Assembly (NCBI GenBank): GCA_007844125.1
Contig: CM017565.1
Span: 16,024,640-16,088,639, forward strand
Reading direction: 5' to 3'
Length of the DNA stretch: 64,000 nt
DNA from: Sinonovacula constricta
Taxonomy: Eukaryota; Mollusca; Bivalvia; Cardiida; Solecurtidae
The notes under the pieces were generated by a model. That model was not told where the DNA came from, made no database searches, and saw only the letters and a list, made by a program, of their open reading frames with translations. This document shows, one piece after another, positions 11,285 to 22,852 of this stretch (positions within the stretch are counted from its first letter, which is position 1; the number at the start of each line of letters is the position of its first letter). The position numbers and the translations under genes were made by a program.

Positions 11285-11507
11285 ATATTGTTTGTTTGTT
11301 GGATTTAACCAACAGCTTGAAGCAGATATAGTGCTGGTTTCACTGTGTATAGCATGCCTTGAACACCTGGCATGATACCACTCATAGTCGCATTATCGTT
11401 ACACCGGGCCAACTAACGGCTTTGGTATGTCGCGGCCCGGGATCGAACCCGGGGCCTTCCGTACCTGGAGCCGACCCTCTACCGACTGCACTACCAGGTC
11501 CGTTCCG
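11285..11507 (-). mobile_element. tRNA-derived SINE
   Basis: Read on the minus strand it has a head very like a tRNA. An A-box-like block (GTGCAGTCGGTAGAGGGTC) is followed by a perfect B-box setting (CCCGGGTTCGATCCCGGG). A roughly 150-bp non-tRNA body follows, ending in a TTG/AAC-rich tail. The anticodon-arm region is not convincing for a functional tRNA, and the long body makes this a SINE. It has no coding capacity. Confidence 0.75.
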
Positions 11508-11639
11508 CTGAATATTGATTTAGGTGTTTGCTTACATAAATGTAGTTTTAAGTACATAAACTGCCTTATATAATACATTTATGTAGCAATTTGAACTCGA
11601 AGTGCTACGTGACTAAAATTGAAAATGATTGTGCGTGTT

Positions 11640-11800
11640 TGCGTGCGTGCGTGCGCGTGCGTGCGCGTGCGTGTGTGTTATGTCTCATCTCTGTGTTTTT
11701 GTCACATTTATATTTATCCTGTTTGCCTTTGTCTAGAGGTAGCTTAGATTTAAATATCTGTGGTAATTTTTATAGGACCTTTCCCTATTTACCTATTACA
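11640..11800 (+). repeat. R1 family, tail-B fragment
   Basis: A TG/CG microsatellite (11640-11680), then the R1 tail-B sequence (ttatgtctcatctctgtg, gcctttgtctagaggtag, gatttaaatatctgtggtaa), ending at cctatttacctatta. The R1 core is missing. The same tail recurs at 31095, 49500 (minus), 57225 and 62325 (minus). Confidence 0.7.
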
Positions 11801-13262
11801 TATTCATCTAGTAAACTTGTTAAGTTTTTTAATGCTTTGATATTAAACAGACATGATGATCGTCATACTGTCGGCTGTTCACAATTACTGATACGACCTT
11901 ACGGAAATTCGGCAAAAAGTAACACATACCTTGTTCATTTTTGATGCGAAGTGTTTAGAATTCTGTTTATTTTAAAGCGTTTCTGCTTTCTGATAATTAC
12001 CGATATTATACGATTCTTAAAGGCATAATGTTCACATATAATTAAGTGATTAGCGGTGGTATTTAAGTCTTTGTTTTATGGTTCAAACAAATCGAAAATA
12101 AACTGCAACATTTGACGAGCTTGTGACCTAGTTGTTGCAAATGCTTTCAGTAACTTTTTTATATCCCTTTATTACTTAACCCTAATTAGTGTGTTAATTA
12201 GTTAATGCAATAAGTACCTTTATCGTTTAAATCTGACAAGTAGTGTTAATCATCAAGAATTAATTTACGTTCTATATTCAGGTCTAACCGATATCAAATT
12301 AATTCTTAAATAACAATAGAAACTCATCTTGATGCAGTAAGCTATCTTAAAAAAAACGTCTTAAGATGCTCAGAGTCATTGCAAGTTTTTATGACCCCAA
12401 AAGCACATAGTTCCAGGCAGTCAAATGCAATTTTTACTTCACACTAATATATCACGCGCTGTTAACACATACCTGCACGAAAGTGATATTTGAAGATTTA
12501 TTTACACCCTTTTGACACGATATATTTATTTACAGTTCTGTGGACTTTAATATTATTGACAGAAATTCAACAGCCATGTCTTTAGGGTCACGACGCTAGC
12601 AATGTCTCCGCGTGAGAAATGTGTATTGCTTAGAAATAAGCTTAATTATTGCCTGTCTTCGAATGAAGACAAGTTGAAGCCCAAATGAGCTTTCATTGAG
12701 AGTCATAATATCGGAATTATTTCCATGACAACAGGCAATATCATCAAACGTCGAGTATTGATGTTCAATTGTAAATTAATCGGTCGCTGTCAGGTAAAAA
12801 TTTTTTGAATGGGTGTGTTTCTGGTTATATGTGATAAAATATATTACGAGTGCATCCAATATGTCAGTATTAATAAGTACTTTTATATATGTTTATTGTT
12901 CGGGTGTACAAAGAGTGCATCCAAAGTGTTATTTATCCATTACATTACAGTTTTGGAAAGACATTTTACTAACGTTATGATACAATAAATTATTAGCTTA
13001 TCTGAAATGTGTCGGAAATTAATACCAACTTCCGTTTGGAAGACCTGTTAGCTGAATTTTGTGATGAAGTATATTGTATGAGCAATGTGGCGATATTGTT
13101 TTTTGTTCTGCCTTATATAGCGCGGAATAATACACGGTGCTACAAAATGTAAGATGTGATGACTTCCCGCAAATACCTATAAACAAGAATGGTTTTCCCC
13201 GATTACTATTTTTATAACAGCCAATCAGAGAGCGTAATGCACAACTAATGCATTGTCTCAAA
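11801..13262. other. Intergenic, nothing recognised
   Basis: AT-rich; no exon, RNA or repeat could be supported. Confidence 0.4.
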
Positions 13263-13355
13263 ATGGCCGTAATCGATGATGCAGTAGAAAAGTGTGTGAC
13301 ACAACTAGGAATTCGCTCGTTGAGACACCACATACAAGGCACCTGTCTTCAGTGA
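13263..13355 (+). CDS. Short frame resembling the N-terminus of a RecQ-like helicase (doubtful)
   Basis: ATG GCC context, 30 codons to TGA, with VEKCVTQLGIRSLR. RecQ-like helicase proteins in invertebrate genomes often begin with a similar helix ('...LGI.SL...Q'). Here the frame ends before any helicase motif (no Walker A), so it is at most a broken 5' end or a chance match. No splice donor in frame was found. Confidence 0.2.
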   Translation: MAVIDDAVEKCVTQLGIRSLRHHIQGTCLQ

Positions 13356-15454
13356 CATAAGTCTGGCGCGTCCATGTTTACAATTCAAAGTAAATGGGCA
13401 CAGCCATTAAAATGATACGTTCGGATCATCACATTTACTTTTGCGATTTTGTAGCCGACAATCTGATTGGTTGGGAAGGTTTTATTGACTAGTCGTCAGA
13501 TCCTGATAGCGGAGCGGTTTTCAGGATATGATTTTTATCAGATTGACGTTCCGAGGCTTACTTACCTCAGAACGAGTGGTTTCACAAAGCATCGACAGGT
13601 AAACAGAACATTGTACAACAGTGCGAAAATAACAATATGTCTCCAATCTTACACGTATTTCTTGGCTGTTAAATTACAAAAGGTATACCAAAATGTCGGT
13701 CTACTTTTAAAAAAAACTCAATTCGATGGATTTACCTTTCATGTATGACGTCCTCAAACGATATGATACAATTATTTACTTGTTAGCTGGGGAAAATACT
13801 GTCATATTGACAAAAATCGTTATTGACTTAGGCGATAGCAGTTATTTGTTATTTGTATTATTTGTTATGAAATATTTCAGTCAATTTACTACCGTATATG
13901 CCGAAGGATCATAACTATGAAGCAACGGTCAGACTCGGGAAGACTGCATGAATTAATTTCAACCTGAAATTGTGTCAGATCTCTAATATACAACTTGATT
14001 ATTACAATAAATACTTAAAATGGGGGTTCACATCGGATTTACTGTACATATACCGGAAATAATGCATTGAACTATCCTTCATTATATATCGTGTGTATTT
14101 CATATATCGTGCTAGCATATACATTTCGGTTTGGAAAGCGCAAAAACAGATTTTTTATACATTATATTGCGAGAACATCCAATATGTTATACATTTCGAA
14201 ATAGAAAGCCCGTTGACTGATTTTATGGTGCATATTTAGACGGGCAGTTAATTGTGGGCCGGAAGTAAACTAAAACCTAATATTTAAAGGGACGAAAGAT
14301 TGTGCGATGAAAAAAGTGTTAGAAATGAAAGTAATTCCCATGTTTTAACTGGACATTATTGGGCAAAAATCTATGATTATTTTTGGTATGACTTCAATTA
14401 TCTATAAAAAAGACTGCGATGTAATACAAGGAAATATAAAGATGTGGCATGCTTGTGCCATAATGACATTTCAAAGAAAACGTTAGTCTAGGGTGTGGAG
14501 AAAATAAACAGAAGACAGGTAAATTGATCTGGTGAAACACAAGATGAGAAACTTGCGGCAAATCTTGATAATAAATGATTCAAAGAAAGCAATTGTGGTG
14601 GATTTTATTTTCTCTCAATAGAAGTTTTTATTGATATTTTTAGAAAATGGTCAGATATCGAGTTAGTTAGATTTGTAAGGTTTGTATCAGACACAATACT
14701 GTAAATCGCATGACTACGGTGTATGTTTATGTTCCCGAAATTCGAAGAAAATTGACGGGGCGTCTCGACATAAATTTCCACAAAGTATGCCAACGTCCGT
14801 GTGACTGTGGATTTTCGTTTCCAAGCAATAACCATTAAACGACTCAACGGATTTAAATAATTTATTTGTATAATATTTTATGTTTTATCCAGTTCATAAA
14901 AGCGACTTTATTACCATGACTCGACATATTGTAATTTCTATTTCATGTTTTCTATCATTCACTTTTACAAGCCAAATTGGATTTAAATCAAATTTAAATT
15001 GGAAGTTTATAGTATTTAAATATAGGCTAAGTTCGATTTTAAGTCAGCATCCACGAAACTTTGACTTATTTATGACCCTTTTAAAAATGTTATATTTTAA
15101 TAAAAACAACTGGAGCGTCAGATTCATAAGAGCTCAGTTGTAATTACAACACGGACTTGACGTGGATTACATTCCGCGAAAGCGTAATGCACTGTCGATT
15201 CTTTTTGTCCAAATCAAAAGACCGTATTAATGTCTTTACGTCTGTTCCCATTTGTTATTTGTTTACATGTGTTATTTACTGTTTATTATATCCATGAAAA
15301 TTTTGAATAAAATGTATAACTTGCATTTTTTCTTGTTTTACTATTTAATATCTAATATAATTGTGTTCACATCGATCAGTCTCTTGCGTGATCTGTGTAT
15401 TTGTTTCTGTTTTCTGTTTTCATATGACTCTTTACTGAAAGAACGAGGAGAAAA
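13356..15454. other. Intergenic, nothing recognised
   Basis: Short open frames of random appearance on both strands. No exon with splice borders and a recognisable domain. Confidence 0.4.
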
Positions 15455-15520
15455 GGGAGAGAGATCACAGAGAGAGAGGGAGAGAGAGAGAGAGAGTGAG
15501 AGATAGACAGACAGACAGAC

Positions 15521-15577
<57 letters not shown>

Positions 15578-15638
15578 AAGAGACAGACAGACTTACAGAC
15601 AGATAGACAGACAGAGAGAGAGACACACACAGAGAGAC

Positions 15639-15676
<38 letters not shown>

Positions 15677-15680
15677 GGGG
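15455..15680 (+). repeat. Polypurine (GA)n/(GACA)n satellite
   Basis: About 225 bp of GA and GACA repeats with few interruptions: (AGAG)n, then (ACAG)n, then (GA)n and a short G-run. Confidence 0.95.
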
Positions 15681-15930
15681 GATGCATGAGCAAAATTATT
15701 GTTAGTCTACAGCGACAATAAGGCGTAGGCATATTATGTAGATGTGGAAAAAAGCAATTAATAATTTGCGACCACTACAATAAGTATGTTATCGAAGCTT
15801 TTTATATAAAGATATAGAGGAATGTTAGTAATACTTCTGTACACGTAACTTTTGAAATACACTTGGATTGCTGAAATCGATTTTCAAAAATGGTGCATTT
15901 TCACAACACAACAATTTTTGACCGAAAGTA

Positions 15931-15936
15931 TTTATT
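15931..15936 (-). promoter_or_regulatory. Candidate poly(A) signal of gene 2
   Basis: AATAAA on the minus strand (tttatt on plus), about 125 nt past the stop of the last ShKT exon. It supports 16060 as the true 3' coding end. Confidence 0.5.
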
Positions 15937-16059
15937 TAAAAACGAAAACCAATTTCCCGACAATGCAAAAATTTTCAAAATCGGACAAAACGTGTCTGAC
16001 GTACTCTCACACGCCACGTTGAGGTTTAAACATCGCAGTTAGGGGAGTATACACCGTAG

Positions 16060-16243
16060 TTAAGTGCAGTAACCGCACGTTTTCCTGCATCGTGATTGGC
16101 CAATTTCAAATAGAGTTCCTTCGGTTGCCGAGCAGAAATTATGGAGAAACCACTCGGAGCAACTGAATGTTTCATCCTCACGGTCTTCACAAGGTAGGGC
16201 AAGGGTAACCTGGAAGAGGTTAATAGGTAAATAAGAAAAGATC
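16060..16243 (-). CDS. Third ShKT domain exon with stop, gene 2 terminal exon
   Basis: It encodes a complete six-Cys ShKT domain (starts PCEDREDETFSC, ends CRKTCGYC) and stops at TAA one codon later. ShKT domains are small disulfide-rich modules common in secreted animal proteins; the name comes from an anemone peptide and does not imply toxicity here. Two acceptors are possible. One lies just before 16209 (cctcttccag) but would enter in phase 0, which conflicts with the phase-1 exit of the preceding ShKT exon. The other is TATAG before 16243. It enters in phase 2 and fits only if the preceding exon uses the alternative donor at 19621. The second choice makes about 36 bp of an R1 tail-B repeat coding. 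The domain is clear; the exon border is not. Confidence 0.6.
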
Positions 16244-16320
16244 CTATAAAAAAACACATATATTTAAATCTGAACTCCTTCTAGACCAAGGAAAACAGCG
16301 TAAATGGAAATGTGACAAAA
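16215..16320 (-). repeat. R1 family, tail-B fragment next to a ShKT exon
   Basis: The minus-strand sequence matches the R1 tail-B end (taaatatatgtg, tataggatcttttcttattt, acctatta). It ends about 10 bp from the nearer acceptor of the ShKT exon, so a repeat insertion borders or overlaps the splice site. Confidence 0.65.
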
Positions 16321-16890
16321 ATACAGAATTCGATGCCATGAGTCTATTTATATATTTCGATAGGTGTTAAAACTAGTTTTCCTTATAAAAAAAAGTTGCT
16401 CGAGATACCAAAACCAAAGAAATTCTAAAAGATGGCTTGCATCACTCTTAATGGTCCATGGGGTTCAGTAAAATGAACTAATTAAGTGTTTCTTAACTTT
16501 CCAAAATCCGACATTGTATTGTGTGTATCTTTCGAAAAATAAACAATAAATGCAACCGGAGTATTGTTAAAGATAAACGCTTGGACAATTCTTTCGAGAA
16601 AAAAAGTCGAAATTTTCCCTTTAAGACCAATTATTAAAACGATAAATGTGAACGGTAGGAAGGTAGCTTTGTAAATAAATATGAACCTGGTAATCATTAT
16701 CTTTCGAAAGTTTACGTAAACGTCTTCGGGAGATATCGTATTATTTCGTTTCAGACCGTGGTCGTTAAATTTCGTCAGTTACATGGAATGTAATGGAGTG
16801 TCACTGAATGAACTTGCAGTCTACAGCCTAGTGGTAAAACATAATCCTTAATATTCAAACAGTACTGGATCAAAACTTTTGATTGCAAAA

Positions 16891-17450
16891 ATATGTTTAT
16901 CAAACGAATATAAAAGATCTACAAAAAGTAATATAGATAATATTTTCTTCATATAAAACATGTTTTTCATTTTGTTTGTTTACATTGAAATTATTCAATG
17001 ACATTCATGATGCGACATTGCAAATCTTACAATATTTAAAGATATAAAAAATCATTTCGTTGCAACTGAATGCGCGCACTGTTCCGATCGACATTACCAA
17101 AACACAAAATCTTCCGCGAGTATAGTTGAAAAAACAGACCCATATAACTAATAGTGTTTCACTATTTAAAACATGTTTATCAAACGAATATAAAAGATCT
17201 ACAAAAACTTATATAGATTATATTTTCTTTATATAAAACATGTTTTCCATTTTGTTTGTTTACATTGAAATTATTCAATCACATTCATGATGCGACATTG
17301 CAAATCTTACAATATTTAAAGATATTAAAAAAACATTTCGTTGCAACTGAATGCGCGCACTGTTCAGATCGACATTACCAAAACACAAAATCACCCGCGT
17401 GTAAAGTTGAAAAACAGACACATATAACTAGTAGTGTTTCACTATTTGAA
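16891..17450 (+). repeat. Tandem duplication, 280-bp unit
   Basis: Two direct copies (16891-17170 and 17171-17450), nearly identical by eye. Both hold catgatgcgacattgcaaat and gcaactgaatgcgcgcactg. No coding content. It lies between the second ShKT exon of gene 2 and its terminal exon. Confidence 0.85.
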
Positions 17451-17473
17451 ACACTTTGTTCATATGGTTTTTC

Positions 17474-17820
17474 AATCACGTCACTACTTTCGTCATAACT
17501 TATAAAAAATATCAGCGCTTGGACTTTTTGTTTTCAAATAGATCATTTTTCTTTTCATTGCTTGCATTTGAGAAACTCGTCAGGAAGTGCGAGGTTAGAG
17601 CTCTGTAAAACCGGTTTAAGCATCCCAGTCGTTCCATATTGCCGACTGACCGTTCCAAGGCGGTAACTGTTGGGTTTGCTCTTTTCGTTAAATGACTCAT
17701 CACAAATTTGGTCTTACTTTTCGCTTGGCTTGCATGTGAAATACCCTTGTTCTGTGCCTTTTCGGAGTTTGGTATATGTTGCAATGCTCATAGGACTTTG
17801 TCATATATTCTTATTCATGA
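17474..17820 (+). repeat. R1 repeat, core plus tail A, copy 1
   Basis: Starts cgtcactactttcgtcataa. Core: gagctctgtaaaaccggttt, then the GCCGACTGACCG hairpin half, then ccaaggcggtaactgttg. Tail A ends gttgcaatgctcataggact. The copy at 18138-18480 is about 95% identical by eye, so the pair is a recent duplication about 664 bp apart. Confidence 0.85.
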
Positions 17821-18137
17821 TCACAACAATGTTGCCTGTGCAGTGTGGCGGTCGTAAAAAATCTCTCTTGCATGTTATCTATGTTGTCATTTTATTTATC
17901 CTATAAGGATTGTTACGTGTATTTCCTTTGATGGACATTGGACTTTGGTTCTTCATTTCCATCTTCACATGAACAGGATGCTACAACCATTTATTCGCCT
18001 CTGGTCAAGTTTGTTCATGATTCAGAAAGTTAGTTTTATTTATAGTCAACCATTTTGTGTAGTTTTTCTAATCGAAATAATACCATATTCTGTTAAGACA
18101 CTTTTTCTAAACACTATGTGGACGTTGTTGTTTTTTT

Positions 18138-18480
18138 CCAATGACGTCACTACTTTCGTCATAACTTATAAAAATATCAGCGCTTGGACTTTTTGTTTTC
18201 AAATAGATCGTTTTTCTTTTCATTGCTTGCATTTGAGAAACTCATGAAGTGCGAGGTAAGAGCTCTGTAAAACCGGTTTAAGCACCCCAGTCGGTCCATA
18301 TTGCCGACTGACCGTTCCAAGGCGGTAACTGTTGGGTTTGCTCTTTTCGTTAAATGATTCATCACAAATTTGTTCTTACTTTTCGCTTGGCTGGCATGTG
18401 AAATACCCTTGTTCTGTGCCTTTTCGGAGTTTGGTATATGTTGCAATGCTCATAGGACTTTGTCATATATTCTTGTTCAT
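18138..18480 (+). repeat. R1 repeat, core plus tail A, copy 2
   Basis: Near-identical to 17474-17820, differing by a few substitutions and a 3-4 bp deletion after gagaaactc. The spacer 17821-18137 resembles 26035-26130 (catgttatctatgttgtca), so a longer element may have been duplicated. Confidence 0.85.
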
Positions 18481-19391
18481 ATGTTATCTGTACGTTTTTC
18501 TAAAATGCATTGAAAATAAGAATGTTGCTTTATCTTGCTTCCCCCTGTGAACATAGTAATAGGTTCGGGTAAGGTAAGGTGGGGTGGGTCAAGCCGAGTG
18601 GACACAGCCTCAGACTGCATTGTTATCAGAAAAGGGGTGGAGATTAGAGCGTTACTGACCATGTGCATCAGACGCGAATTGTTGTACGACATCTTCTCCT
18701 ATGACATATTTGCATACAACAAACTAATCCAGTGTCCAGCTTGTGATCACACAGCATGATGTTATTTTTAGGAAGGGAGTGGGGGCGCAATGACCCCAAA
18801 CAAGACACTTTCCGATGCCTTTGAAGCCTTGTCTTAAAATTGAAGGACCAAATCATTAAAGCAACTTGATCGCAAACGGCGAAACTAGCATTTGCTAAAT
18901 ATTAGCTAAAAAGGTAAAATCGGAATTAAACTACAATGAAAAAGAGATGCTGGATCGGTGAAATGTTGTGCAAGTTGCTTTACGACGTTGAAGTGATTAG
19001 ACGCCATAAGAACATTTACGTACAGTCGCTTCCGATGGGGCTACACTTGTTGTTGGTGCAGGTGTGGTTGACGTCACCACTGAAAATGTCCAAGAGAATA
19101 GTAAAATAGTTACGTAAAAAAAATCAAACAATGATAGGAAGGAGATTTAATTTTTACAGTACATGTAGTTTGAAGAATTTACACGGCTTTGAATTTGTCT
19201 TAAATTAGACAAACTTAGACGTGTTTAGAAGGCATTTTTCCTTCAAATGCGGACATTAGGAAGTTTTGTTAGATAAAATGCACATAATGGCTATAAAATA
19301 AGAATATATATATCTAGGCGTGTTAGTACCTTCAATATAATTTGTACACAGTTGAAAAGGATTTAACTATACAATGCAACGCAATTTTCAA
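18481..19391. other. Gene 2 intron, nothing specific
   Basis: Contains a G-rich patch (18565-18600) but no supported exon or repeat. Confidence 0.4.
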
Positions 19392-19550
19392 ATTTTCTTT
19401 GCTTTACGAGTCAATAAATAGTAACCAAATGTGTCTACCGGCGTGTTATTGGTCGGTAGGATATTTTCTTTGCTGTACAAGTCAATAAATAGTAACCAAA
19501 TGTGTCTACCGGCGTGTTATTGGTCGGTAGGATATTTTCTTTGCTTTACA
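19392..19550 (+). repeat. 71-bp tandem repeat, 2.2 copies
   Basis: Units start attttctttgct and include gtgtctaccggcgtgttatt and ggtcggtaggat. The two full copies are almost identical. It lies in the gene 2 intron, about 75 bp downstream of the second ShKT exon. Confidence 0.9.
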
Positions 19551-19625
19551 TGTCAATCAGCATCTTTTAATGTTCGTACAATCAAATTATGCTGATATTA
19601 CTCAAAGCCAAGTAAGTCTACCTAC

Positions 19626-19778
19626 CTATGGTTCCATCCGGGAGACAGAAGTTACAGTAAAGTGGACATTTTTCATGGGCTAGTTGCACACTAACCGGAC
19701 TGGTATCGTGACAAAGGTTGAAGTTCTTGTCGTATGCCTCACACGAGAACAGGCTATCTTCCGTGTTCTTGCAAGATG
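19626..19778 (-). CDS. ShKT domain exon 2 of gene 2
   Basis: A 153-bp phase 1-1 exon with acceptor ccatgtttcag and donor ATAG|GTAGGT. It encodes one ShKT domain with all six cysteines in order: CKNTEDSLFSC, then KNFNLC, then HEKCPLYCNFC, and a short tail LPDGTI. The first four residues after Cys1 (KNTED) follow the usual ShKT start. A second donor four bases further on (GTAGAC) would change the exit phase to 2, which is what the terminal exon seems to need. As a secreted disulfide module it probably acts in binding or in modulating other extracellular proteins; this is inference from the domain. Confidence 0.85.
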
Positions 19779-21295
19779 CTGAAACATGGTGCAGGAACTA
19801 ATTTAAGTAAAAAGTATTGTTTATAGTTAAGTAGATAATAAGCTTTATCAGCTTGTAATACTAACATTCGATTTCTAACCATCTGGCTGAAACCCAGTCT
19901 CAAAAAATGATTACAGTTGGTAAAGAACTAGTACTAAATCACTAACTTTTTAAGGCAATGTACAATATATTGTCTTGCCAAGATATAATATTATGAACAT
20001 ATATACAAGTATCAAATCAGAAAAACTGCATGTGATATTCTAAAAATATCGTTTACAATATATTGTCATGTGTCAAAGCATGGATGTGTCTTGCCATTTT
20101 TCTATTTCTTGCATTTTTTTATTTAGTGAAATTAAATTAGCCAAACTATCAATCGATTTTTTTATCAAATATTGTTAGAATGATAATATTGTTTTAAAAA
20201 GTATATAAATGTGAAACAATCGTCATTTAAAGAAAACACGCAACAAAAATAATAAAACTTTTAAAGGTGAATCGAATATGCGGCTTCAGTGCTTATAGGC
20301 TCTTGATAAAGGCCGGCGATTGTGAAGTAAAACATTTATAATGTACAGCATTTATAAAGTTTCACCAAGACCAATGAACTGAAAACGATAAAAGGCTTCT
20401 TTTTTTAATTTCATTTTATTTCGAACATAGTTGAAAAATAACAAACAGAACCAGAACAAAACTGGACTAAAGAAACCCACCTTTTCAACCTTGATAATTA
20501 TGGTTCAGTTTAAATTATTTTATACTCGCTTGTGCTGTTTTTAATACATTTTCTGAATTTAATTTATTACGACATACTTTTACTTTAAAGGTATTATCCG
20601 ACAGTTAAGGCCCTTTTTTCAGTAAAAAATATTACACGAAAGGATAATGCGAAATGCTGCTTACTGATGTCCTACAGCTAAATAAAATGTGAAGCATAAA
20701 ACACGCTAATCATCATTGCAAACACGTTTGTCTATCTTAACCACACTACAGAGATAGCTAACTGAGAAAACAACGTGACTGCTTACTTTTGATAGCACGT
20801 TATAACTCCAATAAGGTAATTCGGTGTGTCGTCGATGTCTATTTTCTGTAGACAAACCACTATCGTACTTATTTATAGTTCGACAGAATGGGCATTTAGA
20901 ACGACCGTTTTTTTTTAGTTATATTTCCTAACAATTGATTAGTATTTAAAATCGTCTTTGCTTAGACTTCAGTATATGTTAATGAAGAATGCGTGCCAGT
21001 AGTCCCATAAACAGGCATATTATATTGCAAGAATATATTTTGATATAAGTGAACTTTCAGATAACGTCTTTGAAACGGTAATGCATAGTACTGTGGATAT
21101 ATGTCTTCATATTGAACACTAAACATTTATTAGTTCCAGCGAAGTTGGCAACACGGATTCAAAAGTTAAGCCAAGACTTCATCTTCCTGCACCTATCGAC
21201 ATAACCTAGTAATAATGATTTTATACTGACTATTGGAGGGAAACGACATATCGCAATCAGTTAAAGAACATATGAAAACGGAGGTTTGGGGAGGG
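19779..21295. other. Gene 2 intron, no exon or repeat seen
   Basis: AT-rich intronic DNA between the two ShKT exons. Confidence 0.4.
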
Positions 21296-21530
21296 AGGGG
21301 GGCGTAGTGGTAGAGTCGCAGATTTGTAACTCCTCTGACGGCTTAGCCTCTAACCGCGTGGGTTTGAGTCCCGTTCGGGGCAAAGGTCTTAATGTGACAA
21401 AGTCTTCCAGCTAACTTGCGGTACGTCGGTGGTTCTTCTCAGACATTTTCAGGGGTCTTCCTCCACCAAAACAGCTGGACGTCGCTTTAATTATAATAAC
21501 TGGCCGTTGCAATATATTTCAATAAAAAAT
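21296..21530 (+). mobile_element. tRNA-derived SINE (family S-A)
   Basis: tRNA-like head with A box (gtagtggtagagtcgc) and B box (ggtttgagtcccgttc). The body is shared with copies at 52222 (minus) and 58829: cttcctccaccaaaacagct, ggacgtcgc, then a TAAT-rich end. Confidence 0.75.
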
Positions 21531-22236
21531 ATTCGATGGAAACGACAAATCGAAATCAGTTACCATATCAGACCATATTATATAAGGCCACACACTTTTT
21601 CTGTCTAAGAAAGTATGCGCCTGCTAAGTTTTGTACTATGTAACTTCTGTCTAAACAACAAATGACATTTCAGTACCAGCTTTTCTACTAAACAAGGAAA
21701 ACAAATCAGATCAATTAAAATTAATTACGTACAAGCTGAGCCTAATTGTCTTGGAATAAACAAGACAGGAAATTTTAGGTTGTTGTTTTGTCTCATTATT
21801 TTGTAATTGTCATGTGAAATGTTTTATTGATTCTTTGTATTATGATTCATATTTTTAAAATACATTTCAATAGGTACCTGTTTCAAAGTTTCATTTTAAT
21901 TTTCACTTTTGTTGCTGTTGTTGTTTTATCCGGAAGTTTCTTTTTTCCCTTTAGTATTTTAATTTAGCATTAAAATAGATTGTGTACTTCCATGTTGTAT
22001 TTCAAAATGATTGTAATATTTTACTTAACAATTGTCAATTTTTAAAAAACAGCAACATGTAATTCTGTATGTTTGTAACTACTTACAGATACGCGTTTAT
22101 AAATAAATGTATGAAAAACACAACATGCCACCCTCTTTGTAAACAAAAAAGTAAAACTTAGAAAAAATAAATACAAATGCTAGGAAAAAAAATCAATCAA
22201 ACATTTTGCGTATCCTTAAAATTTACACTCTCATAA

Positions 22237-22496
22237 TATGAACTAAGGACCTATATGAACTAAGGACCTATATGAACTAAGGGCCTATATGAACTAAGGA
22301 CCTATATGAACTAAGGGTCTATATGAACTAAAGACCTATATGAACTAAGGACCTATATGAACTAAGGGCCTATATGAACTAAGGGCCTATATGAACTAAG
22401 GGCCTATATGAACTAAGGACCTATATGAACTAAGGACCTATATGAACTAAGGGCCTATATGAACTAAAGACCTATATGAACTAAGGACCTATATGA
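22237..22496 (+). repeat. 17-bp minisatellite touching a ShKT exon donor
   Basis: About 15 copies of atgaactaaggacctat, with single-base variants (ggg, aaag). The last unit merges with the donor of the ShKT exon at 22503. On the minus strand the intron starts GTAAGTTCATATAGGTCC and each repeat reads TTAGTTCATATAGGTCC. Confidence 0.95.
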
Positions 22497-22502
22497 ACTT
22501 AC

Positions 22503-22640
22503 TGGTGCAGAAGCCGCAATGTTTACGACATCTTGTGACGGCAATGGCATGTGCTACTCCAGAGACATCTGTACAGAAGTTATACTGGTCCCAATCTACG
22601 CAACGAAAGTTTTCGTCCTCGACGTCGTGGCACGGGTTTA
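22503..22640 (-). CDS. ShKT domain exon 1 of gene 2
   Basis: A 138-bp phase 1-1 exon with acceptor ctccatccag and consensus donor A|GTAAGT. It encodes one complete ShKT domain: PCHDVEDENFRC, DQYNFC, then a helix VAHAIAVTRC and KHCGFC, six Cys in all. It follows the Thr/Pro-rich exon at 26919, as expected for a mucin-like stalk carrying ShKT modules. Its phase allows duplication or skipping without a frame break. Paralogous exons in gene 3 (60584, 61542) have the same length class and phase. Confidence 0.88.
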
Positions 22641-22774
22641 CTGGATGGAGGTGTCAATACAACTTCTCAGCAAAATAGACATTTTATTATCACATAACGA
22701 AAATTCCCGTTATGGAAACTTTTTATTGCCAAAATTATTATAGTGAGAATAAAGTAACTCTATATTTTAATTGC

Positions 22775-22775
<1 letters not shown>

Positions 22776-22849
<74 letters not shown>
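22776..22849 (+). repeat. (TA)n microsatellite
   Basis: About 37 TA units in the intron, 135 bp upstream (minus strand) of a ShKT exon acceptor. Confidence 0.95.

Positions 22850-22852
<3 letters not shown>

Noticed and set aside
11400..11507. Functional tRNA gene
   Set aside because: Good A and B boxes, but the anticodon arm is not convincing and a long SINE body follows; better called a SINE.
17512..18446. Pair of near-identical 89-90 residue minus-strand frames
   Set aside because: Both lie wholly within R1 repeat copies and are antisense to the element; similarity reflects the duplication.
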